Below, piece by piece: positions 55,118 to 63,939 of a stretch of 64,000 nt of DNA (positions within the stretch are counted from its first letter, which is position 1; each line of letters opens with the position of its first letter). The notes beneath the pieces are model-generated. The model made no database searches. It was not told the origin of the DNA and was given only the letters and a program-made list of their open reading frames with translations. The stretch comes from Albimonas marina (GTDB lineage Bacteria > Pseudomonadota > Alphaproteobacteria > Rhodobacterales > Rhodobacteraceae): assembly GCF_029223255.1 (NCBI RefSeq), contig NZ_JARHUC010000005.1:310001-374000 (forward strand), written 5' to 3'. A program made the translations under genes and the position numbers.

Positions 55118-56113
55118 ATGAACCTCCAGACCCTCGCCGAGGAATTCGGGGTCTCGTCGGCCACCGTCTCCAACGCGCTGTCGGGCAAGGGGCGGGTGTC
55201 GGCCGATCTCGCCCGCCGCATCCGCGACCGGGCCAGGGAAATGGGCTACGCCCCCTCCTCGCCCGCGCGGGCGCTCAGGACCGGGCGGACGGGAGTGATC
55301 GGGCTGGTGCTGGCGGACCTGTCGAACCCCCTCTTCCCCCGCTTCGCGCGGGCCGTCGACGCGGCGGCCGAGCGGGCGGGCTACGGCGTGCTGATCGCCG
55401 ATTCCCACGGCGACGTGGGCGCCCAGACCGCCGCCCTCCAGCGGCTGGTGCGCCGGGGCGCCGACGGCATCGTGGTGATCCCCCGCCGCGGCACGCGGGT
55501 GCTGGAGCTCGACGTGCCGCTGGCGGTCATCGACGCGCCCTCCACCCCCGGCAACACCATCTGCGCCGACCACCGCGGCGGCGGCGAGGCGCTGGCCGGC
55601 CGCCTGCTGTCGCTCGGCCACCGCCGCCTCGTCCTGATCGGCGCCAACCGCGATTCCAACGTCCAGCGCGAGCGGATGGGGGGGATGCGCGCGGCCCTGC
55701 TCGCCGCCGGCGCCGAGCCGCGGGAGGTCTGGCTCGAGGACGGGACGCCCGACTTCCCCGCCCTCGCCCGCGCGGGCGTCACCGCCTTCCTCGCCACCTC
55801 CGACCTGCATGCGCTGACCGTGCTGACCGCCCTGCAGCGCGCGGGCCTCGCGGTGCCGGCGCAGGCGAGCGTCGCGGGGTTCGACGACCTCGCCTTCGCC
55901 GCGGCCGTCTCGCCCGCGCTGACCACCATGGCCCAGGACCTGGAGGCGGTGGCCGAGGGCGCGGTCGCCGCGCTTTCGGCCCGGCTCGCGGGGGCGACGC
56001 CGCCGCCCGAGGCGATCGTGCCCATGACCCTGATCGCGCGCGAGTCCACCGGCCCCGCGCCCGCCGTCCCTCCACCGCCGACCACCGTCATCCGACAGGG
56101 AGTTCCCAGATGA
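55118..56113 (+). CDS. LacI-family transcriptional regulator
   Basis: This 331-residue repressor has an N-terminal LacI helix-turn-helix (NLQTLAEEFGVSSATVSNALSGKGRVSADLARRI) and a hinge ending ARALRTGRTG. A periplasmic-binding-like sensor domain follows (IGLVLADLSNPLFPRFARAVD ... VAGFDDLAFAA). Its stop overlaps the start of the binding-protein gene (ATGA), so it is the first gene of the operon it most likely represses through the palindrome at 55070-55085. A nucleoside or purine ligand is inferred from the downstream enzymes. Confidence 0.92.
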   Translation: MNLQTLAEEFGVSSATVSNALSGKGRVSADLARRIRDRAREMGYAPSSPARALRTGRTGVIGLVLADLSNPLFPRFARAVDAAAERAGYGVLIADSHGDVGAQTAALQRLVRRGADGIVVIPRRGTRVLELDVPLAVIDAPSTPGNTICADHRGGGEALAGRLLSLGHRRLVLIGANRDSNVQRERMGGMRAALLAAGAEPREVWLEDGTPDFPALARAGVTAFLATSDLHALTVLTALQRAGLAVPAQASVAGFDDLAFAAAVSPALTTMAQDLEAVAEGAVAALSARLAGATPPPEAIVPMTLIARESTGPAPAVPPPPTTVIRQGVPR

Positions 56114-57144
56114 AGACGACCTCCGCGATCCTCGCCGGCGCCTCGGCGCTGGCCCTCGCCGCCTCCGCCTCCGCCGTCCAGGCGCAGGACAAGACCCTGA
56201 CCATCTCGGTCTATTCCTTCGCCCAGGACGAGTTCAAAGAGATCGTCTACGACCCGTTCGAGAAGATCTGCGGCTGCACCCTGGTGGTCGAGACCGGCAA
56301 CTCGGTCGAGCGGATGTCGAAGATCGAGGCGAACGCCGCCGATCCCGTCATCGACATGGCGGTGCTCTCGGCCCATGACGGACTGGCCCTGGCCCGCAAG
56401 GACCTGATCGCCCCGATCCCGGTCGGGAAGCTGTCGAACTACGACAAGCTCTACGACATCGCCAAGGACCCGCTCGGCGACCACATGGCGATCGGCTACA
56501 CGTTCTACGCCACCTCGATCGTCTACCGCTCCGACAAGGTGACGGTGGAGAGCTGGGCCGACCTGCTGGGCCCCGAGCTCGCCGGCAACGTCGCCCTGCC
56601 CGACGTGACCACCAACCAGGGCCCGCCCGCGCTCTACATGCTGGGCAAGGCGATGGGCGACACGGATCCCTCCCTGACCGCGCCCATCGAGAAGGTGGCC
56701 GAGCACAAGGACGACATCGTCACCTTCTACGTCCGCTCCTCCCAGCTCGCGCAACTGATGCAGCAGGAGGAGATCTGGGCCGCCCCCATCGGCCGCTTCG
56801 CCTGGAGCCGCTTCAAGGACAGCGGCCTGCCCGTGGCCTGGGCCACCCCGAAGGAGGGGCAGACCGGCGGCCTGAACGTGATGGTGATGACCAAGGGCAA
56901 CGGCAACGAGGAGCTGGCGCTCCAGTTCATGGACTTCTGGCTGTCCACGCCGGTCCAGCAGGCGCTGGCCGAGAAGCTGGTCGACAGCCCCGCCAACGCC
57001 GAGGTCGTGGTCTCGGACGAGGTGGCCGAGAACCTGACCTACGGGGCCGATACGGTGGCGACCCTCGACCTGATCCCGCCCGCGGTGATGCTCGACATGC
57101 GCGAGAGCTGGCTGGAGCAGTGGAACGCCAAGGTCGCCCAGTAA
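56110..57144 (+). CDS. ABC transporter substrate-binding protein (spermidine/putrescine PotD-like family)
   Basis: This 344-residue periplasmic protein has a signal peptide (1 to about 26, ending AVQA) and a mature part beginning KTLTISVYSFAQDEFKEIVYDPFEK. Its pattern (ETGNSVERMSKIEAN, WADLLGPELAGNVALPDVT, TGGLNVMVMTKGNGNEELALQFMDFWLS) belongs to the PotD/Fe-binding-like extracellular solute-binding group. Nucleoside importers known to me use other binding-protein families, so the ligand is a real question. It is translated coupled to the LacI gene. Confidence 0.88.
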   Translation: MKTTSAILAGASALALAASASAVQAQDKTLTISVYSFAQDEFKEIVYDPFEKICGCTLVVETGNSVERMSKIEANAADPVIDMAVLSAHDGLALARKDLIAPIPVGKLSNYDKLYDIAKDPLGDHMAIGYTFYATSIVYRSDKVTVESWADLLGPELAGNVALPDVTTNQGPPALYMLGKAMGDTDPSLTAPIEKVAEHKDDIVTFYVRSSQLAQLMQQEEIWAAPIGRFAWSRFKDSGLPVAWATPKEGQTGGLNVMVMTKGNGNEELALQFMDFWLSTPVQQALAEKLVDSPANAEVVVSDEVAENLTYGADTVATLDLIPPAVMLDMRESWLEQWNAKVAQ

Positions 57145-57151
57145 GCGCGAC

Positions 57152-57177
57152 CCGGGCGCCCTGGACGGGGCGCCCGG
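57152..57177 (+). terminator. Hairpin between binding-protein and permease genes
   Basis: CCGGGCGCCC (57152-57161) pairs perfectly with 57168-57177 about a 6-nt loop, 8 bp after the stop at 57144. Without a U-tract it more likely protects the upstream mRNA or partly terminates, which would give more binding protein than permease. Confidence 0.55.
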
Positions 57178-57190
57178 ACCCGCCCGCGGC

Positions 57191-57270
57191 GGCGCATTGA
57201 AATGCGCCCTACGGAACCCGCCGCAGCGCATCGACATGCGCGCCCCGCGTAGGGCGCATTTCAATGCGCC
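57191..57270. repeat. Palindromic intergenic repeat, family 1, complete inverted pair
   Basis: Identical 23-bp units to those at 2605-2681 lie in inverted orientation at 57191-57213 and 57248-57270, with a 34-bp spacer that itself holds a decayed unit (GCGCATCGACATGCGC). Here the element is inside an operon, between the binding-protein and first permease genes, so it is not only a terminal sequence. Confidence 0.8.
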
Positions 57271-57327
57271 GCCCCACAGGGCGCAGGCCCCTGCGCCGCC
57301 CCTCCGACGCCCCGCGAAAGGCCCCCG

Positions 57328-58167
57328 ATGTTCTCCAGCCGCGCCGAAGGCCTGGCCCTGACCCTGCCCGCCGCGGTCTTCGCGGCGGCGCTGTTCCTGC
57401 TGCCGGTCGGCATCCTCCTGTCGGAGGCGTTCCGCACGCCCGAGGGCGGATGGACCCTGATGGGCTACTGGGAGTTCTTCTCCTCCCCCCGCAACCAGAC
57501 CGTCTTCCTACGCTCGCTGAAGCTGGCGGCCGAGGTCACCGCGGTCGCCGCCGTGATCGGCTACGCCGCCGCCTATTCCATCGTCAGCCTGCCCAAGACC
57601 GCCCGCGGCCGCGTCTTCGGCCTGGTGATCCTGCCGCTGATGATCTCTCCCGTGGCGCGCACCTACGCCTGGCTGGTGATCCTGGGGCGCACCGGCTTCG
57701 TGAACGAGGCGCTGGTGGGGCTGGGCATCCTCGACAGCCCCCTGCGCATCCTCTTCACCGAGACCGCGGTCTTCATCGGCCTCCTGCAGCTGTTCCTGCC
57801 GCTGATGGTCATCGCCCTGGTCTCGGCGATGGAGAACATGCCCCGCGACGCGATCCCCGCCGCCCGCGTGCTGGGCGCCAACTGGGCGCAGGTCTTCGTG
57901 AAGGTGATCCTCCCCCTGACCCGCGAGGGGCTGGTGATCGGCGGCACGCTGGTCTTCACCGGCTCGCTCACGGCCTACATCACGCCCGCCATCCTCGGCG
58001 GCTCCAAGGTCCTGATGCTCGAGACCCTGCTCTACCAGCGCGTGACGGTCGCCAACGACTTCGTCTCCGCCTCCGTCATCGCCATGATCCTGATCGTGAT
58101 GAGCTTTTCCGCGAACCTGCTGCTGAAGCGCATGGCCACCGCCCGCCGCTCGAGGGCCGCGTCATGA
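57328..58167 (+). CDS. ABC transporter permease 1 (PotB-like)
   Basis: This 279-residue membrane protein has six hydrophobic segments and the cytoplasmic EAA loop AARVLGANWAQVFVKVILPLTREG that contacts the ATPase. The helix order and the motif SPVARTYAWLVILG fit the polyamine/2-aminoethylphosphonate-type permeases. It follows the repeat region by 57 bp and overlaps the second permease by 4 bp. Confidence 0.9.
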   Translation: MFSSRAEGLALTLPAAVFAAALFLLPVGILLSEAFRTPEGGWTLMGYWEFFSSPRNQTVFLRSLKLAAEVTAVAAVIGYAAAYSIVSLPKTARGRVFGLVILPLMISPVARTYAWLVILGRTGFVNEALVGLGILDSPLRILFTETAVFIGLLQLFLPLMVIALVSAMENMPRDAIPAARVLGANWAQVFVKVILPLTREGLVIGGTLVFTGSLTAYITPAILGGSKVLMLETLLYQRVTVANDFVSASVIAMILIVMSFSANLLLKRMATARRSRAAS

Positions 58168-58943
58168 GCCCGCGCGTCGCCTCCTGGCTGGTGCTGGGCC
58201 TGGTCCTGACCTTCCTGATCGGGCCCTTCGTGATCATCATCCTGGCGGGGCTCTCGGCCGGGAACAGTCTCGCCTTCCCGCCGCAGGGGATCTCCCTGCA
58301 ATGGTATCTGAAGGTCTTCACGATCGAGTCCTTCCAGGCCTCGTTCCTGATGTCGATGTTCCTGGCGGTCTTCGGCACGCTGGCCGCGCTGGTCCTCGGC
58401 ATCCCCGCCGCCTACGGCATGAACCGCTACAAGGTGCCGGGGGCCGAGACCGTCCGCCTGATCGTCTCCGCGCCGATCATCGTGCCCGGGATCATCGTGG
58501 GCCTGGGCCTGCTGCGCTATCTCGTGATCCCCACCGGCCTGGGCATCACCGCGGCGCTGTTCCTGGCCCACACCGCGCTGATCCTGCCCTATGCCGTGCG
58601 CGTGGTCTCCGCCTCGCTCGAAAACCTTCGCACCGACATCGAGGAGGCGGCGGTCCTCCTCGGCTGCACCCGCTTCGGCGCCTTCCGCAAGGTGGTGCTG
58701 CCCAACATCCGCGGCGGCGTGCTGGCCGCCTTCATCCTGGGCTTCGTGACCTCGTTCAACCAGGTCCCCGTCAGCCTGTTCCTGTCGGGTCCCGGCGTGC
58801 GCACCCTGCCCGTCGACATGATCGCCTACATGGAGATCAACTACGACCCGTCGGTCGCCGCCCTCTCGGCCCTGCTGGCCTTCATGTCCGTCGCCATCGT
58901 CTTCGCGGCGGAGAAATTCCTGGGGTTCTCCAAGTATGTCTGA
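58164..58943 (+). CDS. ABC transporter permease 2 (PotC-like)
   Basis: This 259-residue protein begins at the ATGA overlap with permease 1. It has six membrane segments and the EAA loop EEAAVLLGCTRFGAFRKVVLPNIRGG. The C-terminal part (FNQVPVSLFLSGPGVRTLPVDMIAYMEINYDPSVAA) is typical of PotC/PhnV relatives. Its last 8 bp overlap the ATPase gene. Confidence 0.9.
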   Translation: MSPRVASWLVLGLVLTFLIGPFVIIILAGLSAGNSLAFPPQGISLQWYLKVFTIESFQASFLMSMFLAVFGTLAALVLGIPAAYGMNRYKVPGAETVRLIVSAPIIVPGIIVGLGLLRYLVIPTGLGITAALFLAHTALILPYAVRVVSASLENLRTDIEEAAVLLGCTRFGAFRKVVLPNIRGGVLAAFILGFVTSFNQVPVSLFLSGPGVRTLPVDMIAYMEINYDPSVAALSALLAFMSVAIVFAAEKFLGFSKYV

Positions 58944-59898
58944 CTTTCTCACCCTCCAGGACCTGACGCTGGCCTACGGCGGCACGGTCGCCGTCGACCG
59001 CCTGAACCTGTCGATCCGCCAAGGCGAGCTGATCGCCCTGCTGGGCCCCTCGGGCTGCGGCAAGACCACCACGATGCGCTCCATCGCCGGGCTTCTGACC
59101 CCGAAAAGCGGGACCATCCGCCTCGACGGCCGCGACATCACCCGCGTGGCGCCGTCGCGGCGCGAGGTCGGGCTGGTCTTCCAGTCGTACGCCCTCTTCC
59201 CCCACCTGACGGTCTTCGAGAACGTCGCCTTCGGCCTGCGCCTTCGCCGCGAGCCCGACCTCGCCGCCAAGGTCCAGGCCGGCCTCGCCACCGTCGGCCT
59301 GAGCGACTTCGCCGACCGCGCCCCCGCCGCCCTCTCCGGCGGCCAGCAGCAGCGCGTCGCCCTGGCGCGGTCGCTGGTGATGAACCCCAAGGTCCTGCTG
59401 CTGGACGAGCCCCTCTCCAACCTCGACGCCCGCCTGCGACTCGAAATGCGGCTCGAGCTTCAGCGGGTCCAGCGGGAGACCGGCGTCACGATGATCTTCG
59501 TCACCCACGACCAGTCCGAGGCCCTGGCGCTGGCCGACCGCATCGTGGTCATGCGCGACGGCGCCATCGAGCAGTTGGGCACGCCCGAGCAGATCTGGAC
59601 CGCCCCCGCCTCCGCCTTCGTCGCCGACTTCGTGGGCTTCGAGACGATCCTCCCGGACCCCGAGACCGGCGGCGCCCTCGCCTGGCGCCCCGCCGCGGTG
59701 TCGCTGGGCGCCGGCCCCCATACCGGCACCGTCCGCGGCGTCTCCTTCGCCGGGGCCGCGCGCGAATACGTCCTCGACACCCCCCTGGGCATGGTGAAGG
59801 CCGAGACGCCGGCGACCGAGGCCCCCCTCCCCCCCGGCGCCACCGTCGCCTTCGACCTGCCGCGCGCAGCCGCCGCCCAGCTTCCGGGGCCCGTCTGA
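58936..59898 (+). CDS. ABC transporter ATP-binding protein (PotA/UgpC-like)
   Basis: This 320-residue ATPase has Walker A GPSGCGKTTTM (residues 36-46), the Q-loop in VGLVFQSYALFPHLTV, signature LSGGQQQRVALARS, Walker B VLLLDEPLSNLD and the switch His in FVTHDQSEA. A C-terminal TOBE-like domain of about 85 residues follows, as in the CUT1/polyamine importers. It powers import by the two permeases. Its stop shares one base with the start of the nucleoside hydrolase. Confidence 0.94.
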   Translation: MSDFLTLQDLTLAYGGTVAVDRLNLSIRQGELIALLGPSGCGKTTTMRSIAGLLTPKSGTIRLDGRDITRVAPSRREVGLVFQSYALFPHLTVFENVAFGLRLRREPDLAAKVQAGLATVGLSDFADRAPAALSGGQQQRVALARSLVMNPKVLLLDEPLSNLDARLRLEMRLELQRVQRETGVTMIFVTHDQSEALALADRIVVMRDGAIEQLGTPEQIWTAPASAFVADFVGFETILPDPETGGALAWRPAAVSLGAGPHTGTVRGVSFAGAAREYVLDTPLGMVKAETPATEAPLPPGATVAFDLPRAAAAQLPGPV

Positions 59899-60809
59899 TG
59901 GGCTTGTGGATCGACACAGACATGAGCGTGGACGACGTCTTCGCCATCCTGCTGCTCCAGACCGCCGGCGAGGAGATCGACGGCATCTCGCTGGGCTTCG
60001 GCGTCACCCCCCTGACGCAGGTCGCCCGCAACGCCGCCGGCGCCGCGCAGGCCTTCGGCTGGTCGATCCCCCTCCACGCCGGCGCCGAGCGCGCCATCCT
60101 CGGCGGGCAGGAGCACGCCACCCGCATCCTCGGCGAGACCGGCATCCGCACCCGCGGCCGGACCCTGCCCGAGGCCGCGCCCCCGCCCCTGCCCCCCTTC
60201 CTCCCGGCCCTGACCGCCTGGCTGGAGGCGCAGGAGCGCGCCACCGTCCTCGCCCTCGGCCCCCTCACGAACCTGGCCGTGCTGGCCCTCGCCCGCCCCG
60301 ACCTCCTCCCCCGCATCGAGCGCATCGTCTGGATGGGCGGCGGCGTCACCTCCGGCAACCACACCGCCTCGGCCGAGTTCAACGCCATCGCCGACCCCGA
60401 GGCGCTGGCCATCCTGATCGCCCGCGGCGTCGCGATCCGCATGATCGACCTCGACGCCTGCCGCCGCGTGCAGATCGCCGAGGCCGACGTCACCGCCCTG
60501 CGCGCCGCCCCCGGCCCCAACGCCGACCTGCTGGCGGACCTGCTGGGCGGCTACCTCGACATCGCCCTGGAACGCGGCCGCGAGACCATGGCCCTCTACG
60601 ACCCCGTCGCCGCCGCCGCCTACGCCCGCCCCGACCTGTTCCGCTTCCGCTCCGTGCGCCTCGACGCCGAACTGACCGGCCAGCACACCCGCGGCCGCAC
60701 GGTGGTCGAGACCCGCCATCCCCACACCCACAACGCCGAGATCGCCGAGGACCTCGACGCCGCCGCCGTCAAATCCCTCTGCCTCACCGCCCTGGGGGCC
60801 GCCGCATGA
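59898..60809 (+). CDS. Nucleoside hydrolase (inosine/uridine-preferring family)
   Basis: This 303-residue enzyme cleaves the N-glycosidic bond of ribonucleosides to a base and ribose. The N-terminal calcium-binding DTDMSVDDVFA (residues 6-16) is the family hallmark in the DxDxxxDD layout. LALGPLTNLAVLA, WMGGG, ASAEFNAIADPEA and the C-terminal HNAEIAEDLD provide further calcium and ribose contacts. It has no signal peptide, so it acts on imported nucleosides. It overlaps the adenine deaminase gene by 4 bp. Confidence 0.93.
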   Translation: MGLWIDTDMSVDDVFAILLLQTAGEEIDGISLGFGVTPLTQVARNAAGAAQAFGWSIPLHAGAERAILGGQEHATRILGETGIRTRGRTLPEAAPPPLPPFLPALTAWLEAQERATVLALGPLTNLAVLALARPDLLPRIERIVWMGGGVTSGNHTASAEFNAIADPEALAILIARGVAIRMIDLDACRRVQIAEADVTALRAAPGPNADLLADLLGGYLDIALERGRETMALYDPVAAAAYARPDLFRFRSVRLDAELTGQHTRGRTVVETRHPHTHNAEIAEDLDAAAVKSLCLTALGAAA

Positions 60810-62560
60810 CCGAGCCCCGGGACCTGAACGACCCCGCCCTGCGCGACCGCGCCGTCGCCGCCGCCCGCGGCGACGCGCCCTTCGACCTGCTGATCCGCGG
60901 CGGCCTCGTCGCCGACGTCGCGATGCAGGAGGTCCGCCCCGCCGACATCGGCATCACCGGCCCCCTCATCGCCTCCGTCCACGCCCCCGGCGCCCGCACG
61001 GACGCGGCCGAGACGCTGGACGCCGCCGGCCTCACCATCGCCCCCGGCCTGATCGACGCGCACATGCATGTCGAGAGCTCGATGGTCACGCCGGCCGTCT
61101 ACGCCGCCGCCGTCCTGCCCCGCGGCACCACCACCGTCGTCTGGGACCCGCACGAGTTCGGCAACGTCGCCGGCATACCCGGCGTCGACTGGGCGCTGGC
61201 CGAGGCCGCCCGCTCCCCCCTGCGCATCCTCCCCCTCGCGCCCTCCTGCGTCCCCTCCGCCCCCGGCTACGAGACCGCCGGCGCCGACTTCGGCCCGGCG
61301 GAGATCGAGGCCCTCCTCGCCCGCCCCGGCATCCACGGCCTCGCCGAGGTCATGGACATGGAGGCCGTCACCTCCCGCGCGCCCCGCATGCGCGGCATCG
61401 TCCAGGCCGGCCTCGCGTCGGGCAAACCCGTCTGCGGCCATGCCCGCGGCCTGACCGGCGCGGCGCTGCAGGCCTACGCCGCCGCCGGCGTGACCTCGGA
61501 CCACGAGCTGACCTCCGCCGAGGACCTCCTGGAAAAGCTCCGCGCGGGCCTGTGGATCGAGCTTCGCGGCTCCCACCCCCACCTGCTGCCCGAGATCGCG
61601 CAGGCGCTGGCCGCGCTGCCCGCCTGCCCGCCCACGCTGACGCTCTGCACCGACGACGTCTTCCCCGACGACCTGCTGGAGACGGGCGGCCTCGACGCCC
61701 TGCTCCGCCGCCTGGTGGCCGAGGGCCTGCCGCCGCTCCGCGCCCTCCAGGCCGCCACCTTCAACGCCGCCCAGCGCCTGAACCGCCCCGACCTCGGCCT
61801 GGTGGCCCCCGGCCGCCGCGCCGACCTCGCCCTGTTCCGCGACCTGACGTCCTTCGAGGCCGCCCACGTCCTGCGCGACGGCCGCCCCCCGGCCGCCCCC
61901 GAGGCCGCCCCGCGCCCCGACTTCGGCGCCCCCAGCCTCCCCCGCTTCACCCCGGCGGACTTCGAGACCCCGGCCGCCGGCCCCAGCGCCCGCATCGCCG
62001 CCATCGACCGCCCCCGCTTCACCCAGTGGTCCGAGCGGGAGGTCCCGGTCGCCGACGGCCGCCTCGCGCCCCCGCCCGACGTGACCCGCATCGCGGTGAT
62101 CCACCGGCACGGCCGGGCGCCCGCGACCCCGCGCGTCGGCTTCCTCACCAACTGGGGATCCTGGCGCGGCGCCTTCGCCACCACCGTCAGCCACGACAGC
62201 CACAACCTGACCGTCTTCGGCCACGACCCGCGCGACCTCGCCGCCGCCGCCAACGCGCTGATCGAAGCCGGAGGCGGCATGGCCGTCGCCCAGGGAGGCA
62301 AGGTCACCGCCCTCCTGCCCCTCCCCGTCGCGGGCCTCGTCTCCGACGCCCCGCTTGCGGAGGTCGCCAAGGCCTTCCGGCAGGTGCGCGAGGCGATGGA
62401 CGCCGTGGTCGACTGGCAGCCGCCCTACCTGGTCTTCAAGGCCCTGGTCGGCGCCACGCTCGCCTGCAACGCCGGCCCCCACCAGACGGACATGGGCGTC
62501 GCGGACCCGCATGGCGGCCGCCTGCTGACCTCGCCGATCCTGGAAGACGGCCTGGCGTAG
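60806..62560 (+). CDS. ade: Adenine deaminase
   Basis: This 584-residue amidohydrolase converts adenine to hypoxanthine and ammonia. The first metal ligands are in LIDAHMHVESSMVTP (HMH, 86-88), followed by VVWDPHEFGNV, a His in CGHARGL, TSDHELTSAED and CTDDVFPDDLL. The C-terminal domain (NLTVFGHDPRDL, GGMAVAQGG, LACNAGPHQTDMGV) is specific to the Ade family. It is the last gene of the LacI-controlled operon and would process adenine released by the nucleoside hydrolase, sending it to hypoxanthine salvage or catabolism. Confidence 0.94.
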   Translation: MTEPRDLNDPALRDRAVAAARGDAPFDLLIRGGLVADVAMQEVRPADIGITGPLIASVHAPGARTDAAETLDAAGLTIAPGLIDAHMHVESSMVTPAVYAAAVLPRGTTTVVWDPHEFGNVAGIPGVDWALAEAARSPLRILPLAPSCVPSAPGYETAGADFGPAEIEALLARPGIHGLAEVMDMEAVTSRAPRMRGIVQAGLASGKPVCGHARGLTGAALQAYAAAGVTSDHELTSAEDLLEKLRAGLWIELRGSHPHLLPEIAQALAALPACPPTLTLCTDDVFPDDLLETGGLDALLRRLVAEGLPPLRALQAATFNAAQRLNRPDLGLVAPGRRADLALFRDLTSFEAAHVLRDGRPPAAPEAAPRPDFGAPSLPRFTPADFETPAAGPSARIAAIDRPRFTQWSEREVPVADGRLAPPPDVTRIAVIHRHGRAPATPRVGFLTNWGSWRGAFATTVSHDSHNLTVFGHDPRDLAAAANALIEAGGGMAVAQGGKVTALLPLPVAGLVSDAPLAEVAKAFRQVREAMDAVVDWQPPYLVFKALVGATLACNAGPHQTDMGVADPHGGRLLTSPILEDGLA

Positions 62561-62574
62561 GGCGCGCCCGCCGC

Positions 62575-62603
62575 AAGAGGCCCCGGGTCAAGCCCGGGGC
62601 GCC
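62575..62603. repeat. Family 2 palindromic repeat
   Basis: The 29-bp unit beginning AAGAGGCCCCGGGTC forms a hairpin (GCCCCGGG with CCCGGGGC, 5-nt loop) and differs from 35060-35088 at two positions. It starts 15 bp after the adenine deaminase stop and lies between convergent genes, consistent with a terminator-like role. The deaminase stop region also carries CGTAGGGCGC, the first ten bases of the family 1 unit. Confidence 0.6.
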
Positions 62604-62721
62604 CCCGGCCGGCCCACGCCGCGCCCCGCCGTCGACGGGGACGCAGGGCGGGGCGGTCGCGGCCGCGCAGCGGACGCGCCGGGGCGCCTGCGTCCCGGGC
62701 CGGAGTCCCGGACGCGAGGCC

Positions 62722-63939
62722 TCAGCCCAGCGCCTTCCGCGCCGCCTCCGCCCACCAGGCCACCCCGGTGGGGATCGCCTCGTCGCAGAAGTCGTAGCCG
62801 GTGTTGTGGTGCAGGGCCCCGTCGCGCGCAGGCCCGTTCCCCAGCCAGACGTAGCACCCCGGCGCCGCCTGCCCGAAGAAGGCGAAATCGTCCCCGGCGG
62901 TCGAAGGCGGGAAGGCCCGCCGCACGCCGCCCGTCCCCACGACCTCGGCCGCCGCCGCGGCCACCTCGGTCGCCGCCGGATCGTTCACCACCGGCGGGAT
63001 GCGCCGGATGAACTCGTAGTCCGCGGCGATCCCGTAGGCCGCGGCCACCCCCGCCGCCAGCCGCCCGATCTCCGCCTCCAGCTGGTCGCGCACCTCCGGC
63101 GTATAGGCCCGCGCCGTGCCGCCGATCTTCACCTCGTCCGGGATCACGTTCAGCGCCCGCGGGTCCCCCGCCTGCACCGAGCAGGCCGAGACCACCGCCG
63201 GCTGCAGCGGGTCCACCACCCGGCCCACGATGCTCTGCAGCCCGCTCAGGAACGCCCCCAGCGCCGTCACCGGATCGCGCCCCAGGTGCGGCTTCGCCCC
63301 GTGGGTCCCCACGCCCCGCAGCGCGACCCGCCAGGAATCCGAGGACGCCAGCTGCGGCCCCGCCGCCACCGCCATCTCGTCGGGCGCGAGGCCGGGCATG
63401 TTGTGCAGGCCGAAGACCATGTCGCAGGGGAAGCGCTCGAACAGCCCCTCCTCGACCATCTTCTTCGCGCCGCCGCGGCCCTCCTCAGCGGGCTGGAAGA
63501 TGAAGTGGACCGTGCCGGCGGGCGGATCGGCGGCCAGAAGCTCGGCCGCGCCCAGCAGCATCACCGTGTGCCCGTCATGCCCGCAAGCGTGCATCTTGCC
63601 TGGCTCGGTCGAGGCCCAGGGCCGCACGTCCGGCCCCACCGCCTCGGGCATCGCCAGCGCGTCCATGTCGGCGCGCAGCCCCACGGCGCGGGTGCCGCCC
63701 GGGCCCTTGGCGGCCCCCCGCAGCGTGCCCACCACGCCGGTCCCCGCGATCCCCTCGGTCACCTCCAGCCCCAGCGCCCGCAGCCGCTCGGCCACGATCG
63801 CGGCGGTGCGATGCTCCTCGAACCCCAGCTCGGGGTGGGCGTGCAGGTCGCGGCGCAGGGCGACGAGGTCGGCGAGCCGCTCGGGCGAGAGCGCGCGGGC
63901 CGGATCGGAGGCGGGGGGGAGTGGCTGGTCCATGGCCAT
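62722..63939 (-). CDS. M20 peptidase/amidohydrolase (hippurate-hydrolase-like)
   Basis: This 405-residue zinc hydrolase has the M20D pattern. LHAHPELGFEEHRTA is at the N-terminus, MHACGHDGHTVMLLGAAELL gives metal ligands, QPAEEGRGGAKKMVEEGLF holds the catalytic and metal Glu residues, and FGLHNMPGLAPDEMAV follows. The C-terminal SDFA-like motif reads STAGDDFAFF. It would cleave N-acyl amino acids or similar amides in the cytoplasm. It is convergent with the purine operon and not obviously part of it. No clear ribosome site is seen at either candidate ATG (63937 or 63931). Confidence 0.9.
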   Translation of the reverse strand: MAMDQPLPPASDPARALSPERLADLVALRRDLHAHPELGFEEHRTAAIVAERLRALGLEVTEGIAGTGVVGTLRGAAKGPGGTRAVGLRADMDALAMPEAVGPDVRPWASTEPGKMHACGHDGHTVMLLGAAELLAADPPAGTVHFIFQPAEEGRGGAKKMVEEGLFERFPCDMVFGLHNMPGLAPDEMAVAAGPQLASSDSWRVALRGVGTHGAKPHLGRDPVTALGAFLSGLQSIVGRVVDPLQPAVVSACSVQAGDPRALNVIPDEVKIGGTARAYTPEVRDQLEAEIGRLAAGVAAAYGIAADYEFIRRIPPVVNDPAATEVAAAAAEVVGTGGVRRAFPPSTAGDDFAFFGQAAPGCYVWLGNGPARDGALHHNTGYDFCDEAIPTGVAWWAEAARKALG

